From the NCBI GenBank assembly GCA_022787165.1, contig JALFVL010000017.1, positions 1 to 38,253 on the forward strand: a stretch of DNA of 38,253 bases. The letters run 5' to 3'. Shown piece by piece: positions 23,921-31,804 of this stretch. The stretch's first letter is position 1; each line of letters starts with the position of its first letter. The DNA is from Clostridiales bacterium (GTDB lineage: Bacteria > Bacillota > Clostridia > Christensenellales > Aristaeellaceae). The notes under the pieces were generated by a model. The model was not told the DNA's origin. It saw nothing but the letters and a program-made list of their open reading frames with translations, and searched no databases. The position numbers and the translations under genes are program-made.

Positions 23921-24256
23921 GGATCTCACCTCTTGATGATTCTATGTCCATCATACCATGAATCCGGCCGCGCTGCGTTAAGATACCGTGAAAAAGGGAT
24001 GGCGGCGTGGAGGCGGTCAATCGCAGGCGGCGATTGGCAGAAGAGCTTTTTCCACCAGAGATTTACGTCTGACGCCGAACGTGCCATGATGACTGACAAA
24101 GGGGTGTGACAAAGGGTGAAATTCCCTTTTTGTAAAAAAGCATTCAGGATACCGGTCGAGGGGGAAAATGAAAACGGCAATACTCCGGTTCCGATGGGAA
24201 AAAGAGCTGAAAACACCATCGCCAGAGAATGAAACTACCCCATTCCCGAAAAGGCA
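23921..24256. other. Gene-free stretch upstream of yitT-like gene
   Basis: About 336 bases with no convincing gene on either strand. A possible -10 box for the YitT gene (TATGAT on the minus strand near 23956) has no good -35. No clear hairpin, repeat or known RNA motif is seen. Confidence 0.4.
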
Positions 24257-24298
24257 AAAGGCCCAGAAGCCCTGTGAATACAAGGTTTCTGAGCCTTT
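24257..24298 (-). terminator. Second, tandem terminator after the tRNAs
   Basis: On the minus strand AAAGGCTCAGAA pairs with TTCTGGGCCTTT across a long, slightly imperfect stem, followed by TGCCTTTT. It stands just downstream of the stronger terminator at 24305-24347. Confidence 0.7.
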
Positions 24299-24304
24299 GA
24301 GACA

Positions 24305-24347
24305 CAAAAAATCATCACCCAGTTTATCTCAAAAACTGGGTGATGAT
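24305..24347 (-). terminator. Terminator of the tRNA operon
   Basis: Arms 24311-24325 and 24333-24347 match perfectly over 15 bases; on the minus strand the stem is followed by six T (24310-24305). Confidence 0.94.
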
Positions 24348-24348
24348 G

Positions 24349-24425
24349 TGGTCGAGGTGACAGGATTTGAACCTGCGACCTTTTGGTCCCGAACCAAACG
24401 CGCTACCAAACTGCGCTACACCTCG
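24349..24425 (-). tRNA. tRNA-Pro (CGG)
   Basis: On the minus strand the acceptor stem is CGAGGTG/CACCTCG with an A discriminator and encoded CCA. The D-loop TAGCGCAGTTTGGTAGCGC, the anticodon stem TTTGG/CCAAA with loop TTCGGGA (anticodon CGG, decoding CCG) and the T-arm GCAGGTTCAAATCCTGT are all canonical. It is transcribed after tRNA-Thr from the promoter at 24544-24572. Confidence 0.97.
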
Positions 24426-24428
24426 ACA

Positions 24429-24504
24429 TGGAGCCAATGAAGGGACTCGAACCCTTGACCTGCTGATTACGAATCAGCTGCTCTACCAACTGAGCCACAT
24501 TGGC
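24429..24504 (-). tRNA. tRNA-Thr (CGT)
   Basis: On the minus strand the acceptor stem is GCCAATG/CATTGGC with a T discriminator and encoded CCA. The anticodon stem GCTGA/TCAGC holds the loop TTCGTAA, anticodon CGT, decoding ACG. T-arm AAGGGTTCGAGTCCCTT is canonical. It is the first tRNA in a two-tRNA operon, 3 bases before tRNA-Pro. Confidence 0.97.
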
Positions 24505-24543
24505 GTTAGGGTCCGTTCGTCACGAATCACCTGACAAGAAAGG

Positions 24544-24572
24544 ATTATATCAGAATGAGGCCGGAAAGTCAA
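24544..24572 (-). promoter_or_regulatory. Promoter of the tRNA operon, TTGACT-17-TATAAT
   Basis: On the minus strand TTGACT (24572-24567), 17-base spacer, TATAAT (24549-24544). The first tRNA starts at 24504. Confidence 0.88.
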
Positions 24573-24633
24573 CCCCTTTTTTTTCTTTTTTTGATTTTTT
24601 CCCGGAGAATCGTCAAAAGCCGCTTTCCTCTGT

Positions 24634-24662
24634 TTTACAAACGGGAAACGGTCATGTATAAT
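24634..24662 (+). promoter_or_regulatory. Promoter of the CcdA-thioredoxin gene
   Basis: TTTACA at 24634-24639, 17-base spacer, TATAAT at 24657-24662. It excludes the in-frame ATG at 24661 as the start of the protein. Confidence 0.82.
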
Positions 24663-24717
24663 GAAGAGGCAAATAAACGGGACGGCCGGATGGCCGCCGC
24701 GGAGAGGAGAACCTGCT

Positions 24718-25968
24718 TTGGATGCTTTGACGACGTTTCTGGAAGGGCTGATGTCCTTTGTATCGCCTTGCGTACTGCCGATGCTGCCCGTCTATGTGCT
24801 CTATTTCACAGGCGGGGAGGGCGAAACGCGCCGGGGGAGGACGCTGCTGCGCGCAGTATGCTTTGTGCTCGGCTTTACGCTGGTGTTCGTGCTTCTGGGC
24901 GTGTTCGCGGGGACGCTTGGCGCGCTGCTCATGCGCTGGCAACGGGGGGTCTCGGTCATCACCGGCGTGATCATCGTGCTCCTTGGCCTGCATTTCGCCG
25001 GAATTGTGCACATCGCCGCGCTGGACAAAACGCTCCATCCTGCGGCGCGTTTGCAGCCGACAGGTTGTGTCTCCTGCCTGCTGCTGGGCGCGCTGTTCTC
25101 CGTCGGCTGGACGCCGTGCACGGGGCCGATGCTCGGCGCAGCAATGATGCTTGCCGCGAATCAGGGCAGCGCGGGCGCCGGCGCATTCCTGCTGCTTTGC
25201 TATGGGCTGGGCCTGGGTGTGCCGTTCGTGCTCTGCGCGCTGGCGATTGACGCCCTCAAGGGCGCGCTTGACTGGGTCAAGCGCCACTATGGCGTGATCA
25301 ACCGCGTCTGCGGCGTGTTTCTGATTGTGGTTGGCGTACTGATGGCGACAGGGCTGTACGCGCGTCTGCCGCTGCTGCTCACTGCCGCGCAGACGGAGAC
25401 GCCCGAAGCGGCGGTTCAGACGCCCGCACCGCAGGAGAAAGCGGCGGCGCCTGCGACGACGCAGGCTGCTGCGCAGACGCCGACAACCGCCCCGACCGAA
25501 TCGCCTGCGACTGTGCAGAATGCTGAGGCAGCCGGGCCGGTGCAAAAGAACATGGCGCCGGATTTCGTCGCCTTTGACGCGGCGGGAGAAACTGTCAGCC
25601 TGAGCGGGATGCGCGGCAGACCCGTGGTCGTCAACTTCTTCGCGAGCTGGTGCGGCCCCTGCCAGCGGGAGATGCCGCTTTTTGAGGCGGTCTGGCAGGA
25701 ATACGGCGAGAGGATCGAATTCATGATGGTCGACCTTTGCGGCGCCGGTTTTGATGACAAGGAGGCTGCAAAGGCGCTCGTCGAGCAGGCGGGCTATACG
25801 TTCCCCGTCTATTTCGACGATGGGAGCCAGGCGGCGGCCCATTATGCCATCCGCAGCATTCCGACCTCGGTCTTCGTCGCGGCGGACGGCGAGTTGATTG
25901 GCAAATGGGTCGGCATGATTGACGAGCAGTCGCTGCGGGGATATCTGGACATGCTGCTTGGAGAATAA
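24718..25968 (+). CDS. CcdA-thioredoxin (TlpA/ResA-like) fusion protein
   Basis: A 416-residue fusion in which the CcdA half moves electrons across the membrane and the thioredoxin half acts outside on disulfides. Residues 1-225 are a six-helix CcdA domain with its two reactive cysteines, Cys18 (SFVSPCVLPMLPVY) and Cys134 (GWTPCTGPMLGA); an extra Cys-x-x-Cys lies at 117-120. A flexible linker rich in Ala, Pro, Thr and Gln spans about residues 225-275. The C-terminal domain has FFASWCGPCQREMPLFEAVW with Cys312 and Cys315 and the cis-proline segment SIPTSVFVAADG. TTG at 24718 is 8 bases after AGGAG. Fused DsbD-like carriers of this kind serve cytochrome c maturation, methionine sulfoxide repair or general disulfide reduction; no cytochrome gene is near, so the partner is unknown. 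Confidence 0.9.
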   Translation: MDALTTFLEGLMSFVSPCVLPMLPVYVLYFTGGEGETRRGRTLLRAVCFVLGFTLVFVLLGVFAGTLGALLMRWQRGVSVITGVIIVLLGLHFAGIVHIAALDKTLHPAARLQPTGCVSCLLLGALFSVGWTPCTGPMLGAAMMLAANQGSAGAGAFLLLCYGLGLGVPFVLCALAIDALKGALDWVKRHYGVINRVCGVFLIVVGVLMATGLYARLPLLLTAAQTETPEAAVQTPAPQEKAAAPATTQAAAQTPTTAPTESPATVQNAEAAGPVQKNMAPDFVAFDAAGETVSLSGMRGRPVVVNFFASWCGPCQREMPLFEAVWQEYGERIEFMMVDLCGAGFDDKEAAKALVEQAGYTFPVYFDDGSQAAAHYAIRSIPTSVFVAADGELIGKWVGMIDEQSLRGYLDMLLGE

Positions 25969-25969
25969 G

Positions 25970-26890
25970 TCATTCGCGGTAGGCGGTCATGGCGCGGAAG
26001 CGGCTGCTGACGAGCGAAAAGAGCGCTTCGGCTGCCGGGGAGGGCGTCTCCTCTGCGGCATGCGCCATGAAGAGAGGCGGAAGAAAGGGCTTGGCGTAGA
26101 GATGATAATGCGCGAGCTTGGGCATCAGTCCGCTGTCACACAGCAGCGTCAGGAACGGGCTGAGCATCACCAGGCCGTCACTGATGCAGCAATGCCGCGC
26201 AGTTTCGAGCAGGTCACAGACGACGCTGACCTGCGGCGTGAAGCCCTCCTGGCTGATGAGACCGGCGTAGAGCGTGTGCAGCGGGTTGCTCTCGGGCGGC
26301 ATGACGAAGCGCTCTGCCTTCGCCTCGGAGAGACGGATGGTGGAACCGGAGAAGATGCGCTGCGCGAGCGCCGTCTGCCGTCCCGCAAGCAGGACAACCT
26401 CCTCGGAGGCGATCTGCCGGTAAGATAGCGAGCTGCGCTGGAATTCACAGGAGACAAACGCCATATCCAGCTCCCGGCGCTCGAGCATCCCGCTGAGCGA
26501 TTCCTCTGTGCCCGAGGTCACATGCAGGACGATATCCGGATAGGAACGCCTGAAATCGGCGAGCACCTGCGGCAGCAGTCCTCCGGCGCGATGGGGCATC
26601 ATGCCGATGTGCAGGGCAGCCTGCGAAGCACCGTGAAGCTGGCGGATGGCATCGTCGAGCTGCGTCTCGATGCGCAGGATGCGCCGGGCCGCCTGCGCGT
26701 ACAGCTCGCCCGCGGGCGTCAGCGTCAGCGGCGACCGGCCCCGCACAAAGATCGGCTCGCCAAGCTGGCCTTCGATCTGCTTGACGGTCTGGGAGAGCGT
26801 GGGCTGGGTGATATACAGCGCACGGGCGGCGGATGTAAAGCTGCCCTCGCGCAGGATGGTCAGGATGATCTGGGCATGGCGCGTATTCAT
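25970..26890 (-). CDS. LysR family transcriptional regulator
   Basis: A 306-residue regulator. The N-terminal winged helix-turn-helix is clear: MNTRHAQIILTILREGSFTS followed by AARALYITQPTLSQTVKQIE and LGEPIFVRGRSPLTLTPAGE. The C-terminal periplasmic-binding-like effector domain spans residues 90-300 (LHIGMMPHRAGGLLPQVLADF). The start is at 26890, after GGAGG; longer in-frame extensions upstream lack a start signal. It is divergent from the Xaa-Pro aminopeptidase gene, the usual arrangement for a LysR target, but the promoters are about 55 bases apart, so control of the peptidase is inference. Confidence 0.9.
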   Translation of the reverse strand: MNTRHAQIILTILREGSFTSAARALYITQPTLSQTVKQIEGQLGEPIFVRGRSPLTLTPAGELYAQAARRILRIETQLDDAIRQLHGASQAALHIGMMPHRAGGLLPQVLADFRRSYPDIVLHVTSGTEESLSGMLERRELDMAFVSCEFQRSSLSYRQIASEEVVLLAGRQTALAQRIFSGSTIRLSEAKAERFVMPPESNPLHTLYAGLISQEGFTPQVSVVCDLLETARHCCISDGLVMLSPFLTLLCDSGLMPKLAHYHLYAKPFLPPLFMAHAAEETPSPAAEALFSLVSSRFRAMTAYRE

Positions 26891-26932
26891 GCTTGTTCCT
26901 CCGTGGACGGTTGATCGGGATGGTCTGTCTCT

Positions 26933-26961
26933 ATTGTAGGGGATGGAGGGGCGTTTGTCCA
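26933..26961 (-). promoter_or_regulatory. Promoter of the LysR gene, TGGACA-17-TACAAT
   Basis: On the minus strand TGGACA (26961-26956), 17-base spacer, TACAAT (26938-26933). Confidence 0.72.
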
Positions 26962-26992
26962 TGAAAACCGCAAAAAAGGGATAGACGGGGGA

Positions 26993-27021
26993 TTGAGCGC
27001 CCGCCGCCGGCGATGTATAAT
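26993..27021 (+). promoter_or_regulatory. Promoter of the aminopeptidase gene, TTGAGC-17-TATAAT
   Basis: TTGAGC at 26993-26998, 17-base spacer, TATAAT at 27016-27021. Confidence 0.75.
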
Positions 27022-27053
27022 AGGGACGGATTTTGGCAAAGGAGGATTTTTCC

Positions 27054-28847
27054 ATGAACATACAGGAGCGCATCGCCGCTTTCCGGCGGAAGATGGCGGA
27101 GGAAGACTTCGAGGCTGTGATCGTGCCGACGGCGGACAGTCACGCTTCCGAATACATTGCGGACCATTGCAAGACCCGGGAGTGGCTCTGCGGGTTTACC
27201 GGCTCGGCCGGCACGCTGGTCGTCGCGCGCAAGGAGGCGGCGCTCTTTGCCGACGGACGATACTTCATTCAGGCGGAGCGCCAGCTCGAGGGCAGCGGCG
27301 TCACGCTGATGCGCATGGGCACGGCGGGCGTGCCGACGATGGAGGAATATGTGCTGGGGCTGGCGTCGAAGGGCGGCAGGATCGGCGTGGATTTCGCCGT
27401 CGTCAGCGCAAAATTTGCCAGTGAGCTGGGCGGCAGGCTCGAAAAGGAGGGCGCCTCGCTCGCGGATACGGGCGACTGGTTTGACGAGATCTGGACGGAT
27501 CGGCCCCCGATGCCGCAGAAAAAGGCCTATGCGCTTGACGTGCGCTATGCGGGACGCAGCGCGCAGGAGAAGCTCGAAGCGATTCGCCGGGAGATGCGCA
27601 AGGCGGGCGCGGACGCGCACGTGTGCAACGTGCTCGACGACATCGCATGGACGCTCAACGTGCGCGGCGGCGACGTGCTCAACACGCCGGTGGTCATGAG
27701 CTACCTCATCGTCACGGCGGACGACGCCACCTGGTTTGTCGATCCCGCCAAGGCGGACGGCGCGCTGCGCGATGCGCTTGCGCAGGCGGGCGTGCGCGTC
27801 TGCGCATACGACGAGATCGGCGCAGAGCTGGCCAAGCTCCCGGCGGGCACGCGCGTGATGGCGGACGAGAGCAAGCTGACCGCCGGCCTGCGCGCGGCGC
27901 TTTCGCAGGCGGAGATCGTCCAGCATGAAAACCCGGCCTTCCGGATGAAGGCGATCAAGAACGAGACGGAGCTTGCCAACCTCCGCCTGGCGCATCTGCG
28001 CGACGGCGCGGCCGTCACCCGGCTGATGTACTGGCTCAAGACCAACGTGGGCCGCATCCCGATGAGCGAGATCAGCGTTAGCGACCATCTGCTTGCACTT
28101 CGTCAGGAGCAGGAGGGCTTCATCTCCCCGAGCTTCAACACGATCTGCGCCTATCGCGCCAACGCGGCGATGATGCATTACAGCGCCACGCCCGAGACGG
28201 ATGCCGTGCTCGAGCCGCGCGACCTGCTGCTCATCGACTCCGGCGGGCAGTATTACGAGGGCACGACGGACATCACCCGCACGTTCGCGCTGGGCGAGGT
28301 CGCGCCGGAGCAGAAGAAGCATTTTACCGCCGTGCTTTGCAGCATGATCAACCTCGCGAGCGCGAAGTTCCTGCATGGCTGCAGCGGCATTGCGCTCGAC
28401 ATCCTCGCGCGCGGGCCGGTCTGGGATATGGGCATCGACTACCGCTGCGGCACGGGCCACGGCGTCGGCTACCTGCTCAGCGTCCACGAGGGGCCCAACA
28501 GCTTCCGCTGGCACAAGTCCGCGACGCGCAGCGAGGATACTGTGCTGGAAAAGGGCATGGTTACAACCGACGAGCCGGGCATTTACATCGAGGGAAGCCA
28601 CGGCATTCGCACGGAGAACGAGCTGGTCTGCCGCGAGCTGGAAAGCAACGAATATGGCCAGTTCATGGGCTTTGAGACGATCACCTGCTGCCCGATCGAC
28701 CTGGATGCCGTGCTGCCGGAGCAGATGACGGCCAGGCAGCGCGAATGGCTCAACGAGTATCACGCCTTTGTGCGGGAAGCGCTCCTTGAGCGGATGGACA
28801 ATGACGCAGAGCGCGAATGGCTCAGGCAGGCGACGCGGGCAATCTGA
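27054..28847 (+). CDS. Xaa-Pro aminopeptidase, M24B family
   Basis: A 597-residue cytoplasmic metallopeptidase that removes N-terminal residues preceding proline. Its length and three-domain layout match the long aminopeptidase P group: two creatinase-like N-terminal domains (residues 1-300) and a pita-bread catalytic domain. Metal ligands are in LIDSGGQYYEGTTDITRTF (two Asp), GTGHGVGYLLSVHEGP (His), TTDEPGIYIEGSHGIR (Glu) and TENELVCRE (Glu). AAAGGAGG before the ATG at 27054 excludes the upstream in-frame start. Peptide scavenging is the likely role. A LysR regulator is divergent. Confidence 0.94.
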   Translation: MNIQERIAAFRRKMAEEDFEAVIVPTADSHASEYIADHCKTREWLCGFTGSAGTLVVARKEAALFADGRYFIQAERQLEGSGVTLMRMGTAGVPTMEEYVLGLASKGGRIGVDFAVVSAKFASELGGRLEKEGASLADTGDWFDEIWTDRPPMPQKKAYALDVRYAGRSAQEKLEAIRREMRKAGADAHVCNVLDDIAWTLNVRGGDVLNTPVVMSYLIVTADDATWFVDPAKADGALRDALAQAGVRVCAYDEIGAELAKLPAGTRVMADESKLTAGLRAALSQAEIVQHENPAFRMKAIKNETELANLRLAHLRDGAAVTRLMYWLKTNVGRIPMSEISVSDHLLALRQEQEGFISPSFNTICAYRANAAMMHYSATPETDAVLEPRDLLLIDSGGQYYEGTTDITRTFALGEVAPEQKKHFTAVLCSMINLASAKFLHGCSGIALDILARGPVWDMGIDYRCGTGHGVGYLLSVHEGPNSFRWHKSATRSEDTVLEKGMVTTDEPGIYIEGSHGIRTENELVCRELESNEYGQFMGFETITCCPIDLDAVLPEQMTARQREWLNEYHAFVREALLERMDNDAEREWLRQATRAI

Positions 28848-28879
28848 CCCTGTAATGCACAAAGAAGCGCATAAAGCTC

Positions 28880-28908
28880 AAGGGGCTTCCGGTTTGGAAG
28901 CCCCTTTT
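28880..28908. terminator. Terminator between aminopeptidase and MerR genes
   Basis: AAGGGGCTTCC (28880-28890) and GGAAGCCCCTT (28896-28906) with a GGTTT loop, followed by TTTG on the plus strand. The two flanking genes are convergent, so it may serve both. Confidence 0.88.
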
Positions 28909-28925
28909 GCATGCATAAAAGCCGT

Positions 28926-29735
28926 TTACTCGCTGACCGGCAGGATCAGCTCGGAATAATGGCGCAGCCGGTCGCGCTCATCCCGAAACCAGGCGTACTG
29001 GCGCGTATATCCGGCGCAGACGGGCGTGAGCCCCTGCTCGCGGATGAACGCGAGCGCCGCATCGATGGCGGGCTGGATGGAACTGATTTCGGGCGGGCAG
29101 AGCTCAAAGACGACGCGCACAGCGCGCGGCCCGGCCAAGAGGGACATGCGCGAAAAGTCGGCTCGGATCGCAGTCAGATATTCCACCGGGGCACAGACGC
29201 CCGTGCGCAGCGGCACGCTCCTGCCGCGCAGCAGGTCGAGCGGGACAACCGTGCAATAGCTCGTCAGCGGCAGGGCGTCGATCAGATCCCGGAGCAGAGG
29301 CATTGCCGGCACACTGGTCCACAGCGCAGCGACGGAGTCAAAATCCACCAGGTAGGCAGCGCAGCCGGCGGTCAGTTGCGGCTTCAGGCAGACGAGCGGG
29401 CTGTCGCGCAGCACGTCGGTCGCCGCGCTCAGGCGGTTGTAGATGGCGCGCGTAAACTCGATCTGCATCCTAAGCTTGCGGCGCTGCTCGTCCATCATGG
29501 CGATCAGCTCCTCAAGGGTGCAGCTCGTCATGATTTTGCGCACCTCGTCGAGCGAAAAGCCGAGCTTTTGCAGGCTCTTGATGATGCCAAGACGCTGCAC
29601 ATCCTGAATGGAAAACCGGCGAAAGCCGCTGGAGGACGTCCTGTCCGGGGTGAGGAGCCCCTTTTCCTCGTAATAGCGGAGCGCTTCCGGCGTCAGGCCA
29701 TAGGCAATGGAGAGCGCGCTGATGGATACCTTCAT
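28926..29735 (-). CDS. MerR family regulator with effector-binding domain
   Basis: A 269-residue regulator. Residues 1-70 form the MerR winged helix: VSISALSIAYGLTPEALRYY then EEKGLLTPDRTSSSGFRRF and the second helix block DVQRLGIIKSLQKLGFSLDE. A coiled dimerisation helix follows (residues 75-115), and residues 120-269 form a GyrI/BmrR-like effector domain (CLKPQLTAGCAAYLVDF, then VRVVFELCPPE). In this class a small ligand twists DNA to activate a promoter with an over-long spacer. Just such a promoter stands 60 bases upstream, driving the divergent exported flavoprotein. The ATG at 29735 follows AGGAGG. The ligand is unknown. Confidence 0.9.
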   Translation of the reverse strand: MKVSISALSIAYGLTPEALRYYEEKGLLTPDRTSSSGFRRFSIQDVQRLGIIKSLQKLGFSLDEVRKIMTSCTLEELIAMMDEQRRKLRMQIEFTRAIYNRLSAATDVLRDSPLVCLKPQLTAGCAAYLVDFDSVAALWTSVPAMPLLRDLIDALPLTSYCTVVPLDLLRGRSVPLRTGVCAPVEYLTAIRADFSRMSLLAGPRAVRVVFELCPPEISSIQPAIDAALAFIREQGLTPVCAGYTRQYAWFRDERDRLRHYSELILPVSE

Positions 29736-29751
29736 GGAGAGCCTCCTGTGT

Positions 29752-29780
29752 ATCATGCGAAATTGACAGTTCCATCACAA
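29752..29780 (-). promoter_or_regulatory. Possible promoter of the MerR gene
   Basis: On the minus strand TTGTGA (29780-29775), 17-base spacer, CATGAT (29757-29752). Both boxes are weak. Confidence 0.45.
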
Positions 29781-29795
29781 AATCGAAAAAGCCAC

Positions 29796-29826
29796 TTGAT
29801 TCTCAAGCTGCTTGAGATTGTATAAT
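29796..29826 (+). promoter_or_regulatory. MerR-type promoter with 19-base spacer and operator
   Basis: TTGATT at 29796-29801, a 19-base spacer, and TATAAT at 29821-29826. The spacer is filled by the palindrome TCTCAAGC-T-GCTTGAGA (29801-29817). Over-long spacing with a dyad between the boxes is the hallmark of MerR-activated promoters. Transcription would start near 29833 and give a leader of about 160 bases before the flavoprotein. Confidence 0.9.
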
Positions 29827-29991
29827 TGGGACAAAGGAAGAGACGAGTTTCGGGAAAACTATATAAAACAGTTTACCTGAATGCGTACAAAAAATCAATC
29901 CCTTCTTGCGGGGCAGGGGGAGAAGATTTTGTGCGCGGTCACTTCCGGGGAGCTGCACAGGAAGAGCGACAGAAAAGGAAGGAGAACAACC

Positions 29992-31737
29992 ATGAAGAAG
30001 AGCGTATTTGCCATGCTGCTGGCGATGCTGATGCTGCTGTCTGCGGGTGCGCTGGCCATGACGCCGGGCGTCTATGAGGGCGAGGGCACGGGCATCGGCG
30101 GCGCGCTGAAGGTCGCCGTGACCGTCAGCGAGACGGAGATTGAGCAGGTGGAGGTCGTCTCCCACGGGGAGACGGCGGGCATCAGCGACCCGGCGATTGA
30201 GCGCATTCCCGCGTCGATCGTGGAGAAGCAGAGCCTGGCGGTGGATACCGTGACGGGCGCGACCGTGACCTCCGGGGCGATTCTCGAGGCGGCGGAACAG
30301 GCGCTTGAGGCGGCCGGCGCGGATATCGAGGCGCTCAAGAAGCCCCTTGAGACCGAGGCTGTCGAGGGCAGGACGATTGAGCTGAACGCGGATGTCGTCG
30401 TCATCGGCGCGGGCGGCGCGGGCGTCGCTGCGGCGGTTGAGGCGGCGGACGATGGCGCGAAGGTCATCCTGCTGGAGAAGCTGGCCACCATCGGCGGCAC
30501 CACGGCGACCAGTCAGGGCCTTGTCGGCGGCTACGAGAGCCAGTTCACCAAGGCACTCGACGTGCACTACACGTTTGAAGAGATGTATCAGAATCTGATG
30601 AGCAACGCCTCCTACCGTCTGGATCCGGCGCTGACGACGATCACCGTCGAAAAGTCCGGCGAGACGATCGACTGGATGGCGAACCGCCTGGGCATGGGCT
30701 TCTCCAGCGACGTGCTGGTCGGCTATGGCCCGCTGCAGATGATGCACGTCGTCGAGGGCGCCGGTCCGGCGATGGCGGTGGCCATGCAGGCCACGCTGGA
30801 CGCGACGGACGTCGAGCTGATGCTTGAGACCCGCGCGACCGAGATCCTCATGAATGAGGATGGCTCTGTGAAGGGCGTCATCGCGACGGCGGGCGCGGAC
30901 ACCGTCTGCATCCTGGCGGACAGCGTTGTCGTCGCCACCGGCGGCTATTCCTACAATCCGGAGCTGACCGTCCGCCTGGATCCTGAGAAGGCGGGCACGA
31001 TGGGCATCGGCTTCCCGGGCGCGACCGGCGACGGCCTGATCATGGCCAGCAACGTTGGCGCGGCGCTGACCCACACCGGTGACATGATGTGCGTGCTCAA
31101 GGACTACGAGATCATGTCGGAGCACAACGGCACGTCCGCGACCGCGAATGTCTCCAGCTTCATCAGCCGCGACAACACCGTGCTCGTCGGCGCAAACGGC
31201 AAGCGCTTCACCGACGAGAAGGACATCGGCTACATGACCCAGAAGCTCAACACCCCGGTGTTCGATCAGATGCACAAGGACGGCCTGGGCTATGTCTGGG
31301 CGATCAGCGATCAGGCTTCCCTGGAGGCGAAGGGCGTCAAGCGCGGCCTCGAGATGGAGTTTGTGACCGCCGACACCTTCGAGGAGCTCGCGCAGAAGAT
31401 GGGCCTTGATCCCGCCGCGCTCAGCGAGACGCTCACCAACTACAACAGCTACTGCGAGACCGGCCATGATCCGGAGTTCGGCCGTCTGCTGCTCGCGCCG
31501 CTGACCGCGCCGTACTGCGCCGTGCGCGTCATGCCCTGCGAGATCATCACCTATGGCGGCATTGCCCGCAACGAGGCGGCAGAGGTCATCCGCGCGGACG
31601 GCACGGCCATCCCGGGCCTCTATACCGCCGGCGAGGCCAGCGCCAACAGCGCGTACATGGGCTTCACCATCTCCAACGCCTTCACCTGGGGCCGCATCGC
31701 GGGCTCCGGCGCCGCGGCGTTCGCACTGGCGAAGTAA
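29992..31737 (+). CDS. Exported FMN-binding FAD-dependent reductase (fumarate reductase-like)
   Basis: A 581-residue exported flavoprotein related to flavocytochrome c/FrdA-type reductases. A signal peptide spans residues 1-22 (cleavage after ALA), with no lipobox. Residues 24-112 form an FMN_bind domain with DTVTGATVTS at 85-94, where a flavin is attached to a threonine (probably Thr91) by ApbE in homologs. Residues 132-581 are a FAD_binding_2 domain: GAGGAG at 139-144, GGTTATSQG and IPGLYTAGEASA. Three residues of the fumarate active site seem lost. The helix normally ending in HHTMGG reads EIITYGG; the RFxNE-x3-R segment reads RFTDEKDIG; and the late NRLGGNA reads YMGFTISNA. The substrate is therefore probably not fumarate. 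Start at 29992 by GGAG 7 bases upstream. It is controlled by the MerR-type promoter. Confidence 0.9.
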   Translation: MKKSVFAMLLAMLMLLSAGALAMTPGVYEGEGTGIGGALKVAVTVSETEIEQVEVVSHGETAGISDPAIERIPASIVEKQSLAVDTVTGATVTSGAILEAAEQALEAAGADIEALKKPLETEAVEGRTIELNADVVVIGAGGAGVAAAVEAADDGAKVILLEKLATIGGTTATSQGLVGGYESQFTKALDVHYTFEEMYQNLMSNASYRLDPALTTITVEKSGETIDWMANRLGMGFSSDVLVGYGPLQMMHVVEGAGPAMAVAMQATLDATDVELMLETRATEILMNEDGSVKGVIATAGADTVCILADSVVVATGGYSYNPELTVRLDPEKAGTMGIGFPGATGDGLIMASNVGAALTHTGDMMCVLKDYEIMSEHNGTSATANVSSFISRDNTVLVGANGKRFTDEKDIGYMTQKLNTPVFDQMHKDGLGYVWAISDQASLEAKGVKRGLEMEFVTADTFEELAQKMGLDPAALSETLTNYNSYCETGHDPEFGRLLLAPLTAPYCAVRVMPCEIITYGGIARNEAAEVIRADGTAIPGLYTAGEASANSAYMGFTISNAFTWGRIAGSGAAAFALAK

Positions 31738-31754
31738 ATTCCCCAAAAGCATAA

Positions 31755-31789
31755 ACAGAGCGGACATGCCCGAGGCATGTCCGCTCTGT
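31755..31789. terminator. Perfect 16-base stem between convergent genes
   Basis: Arms 31755-31770 and 31774-31789 match perfectly around a CGA loop; ATTTGG follows. It lies between the flavoprotein and acetolactate synthase genes. Confidence 0.85.
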
Positions 31790-31804
31790 ATTTGGATCAG
31801 GGGC

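Noticed and set aside
24661-24717. ATG at 24661 as start of the CcdA fusion
   Set aside because: It overlaps the -10 box of the promoter, so it cannot be in the transcript.
26931-28862. 643-codon open frame opposite the Xaa-Pro aminopeptidase
   Set aside because: Shadow of a gene with complete catalytic motifs; no start signal.
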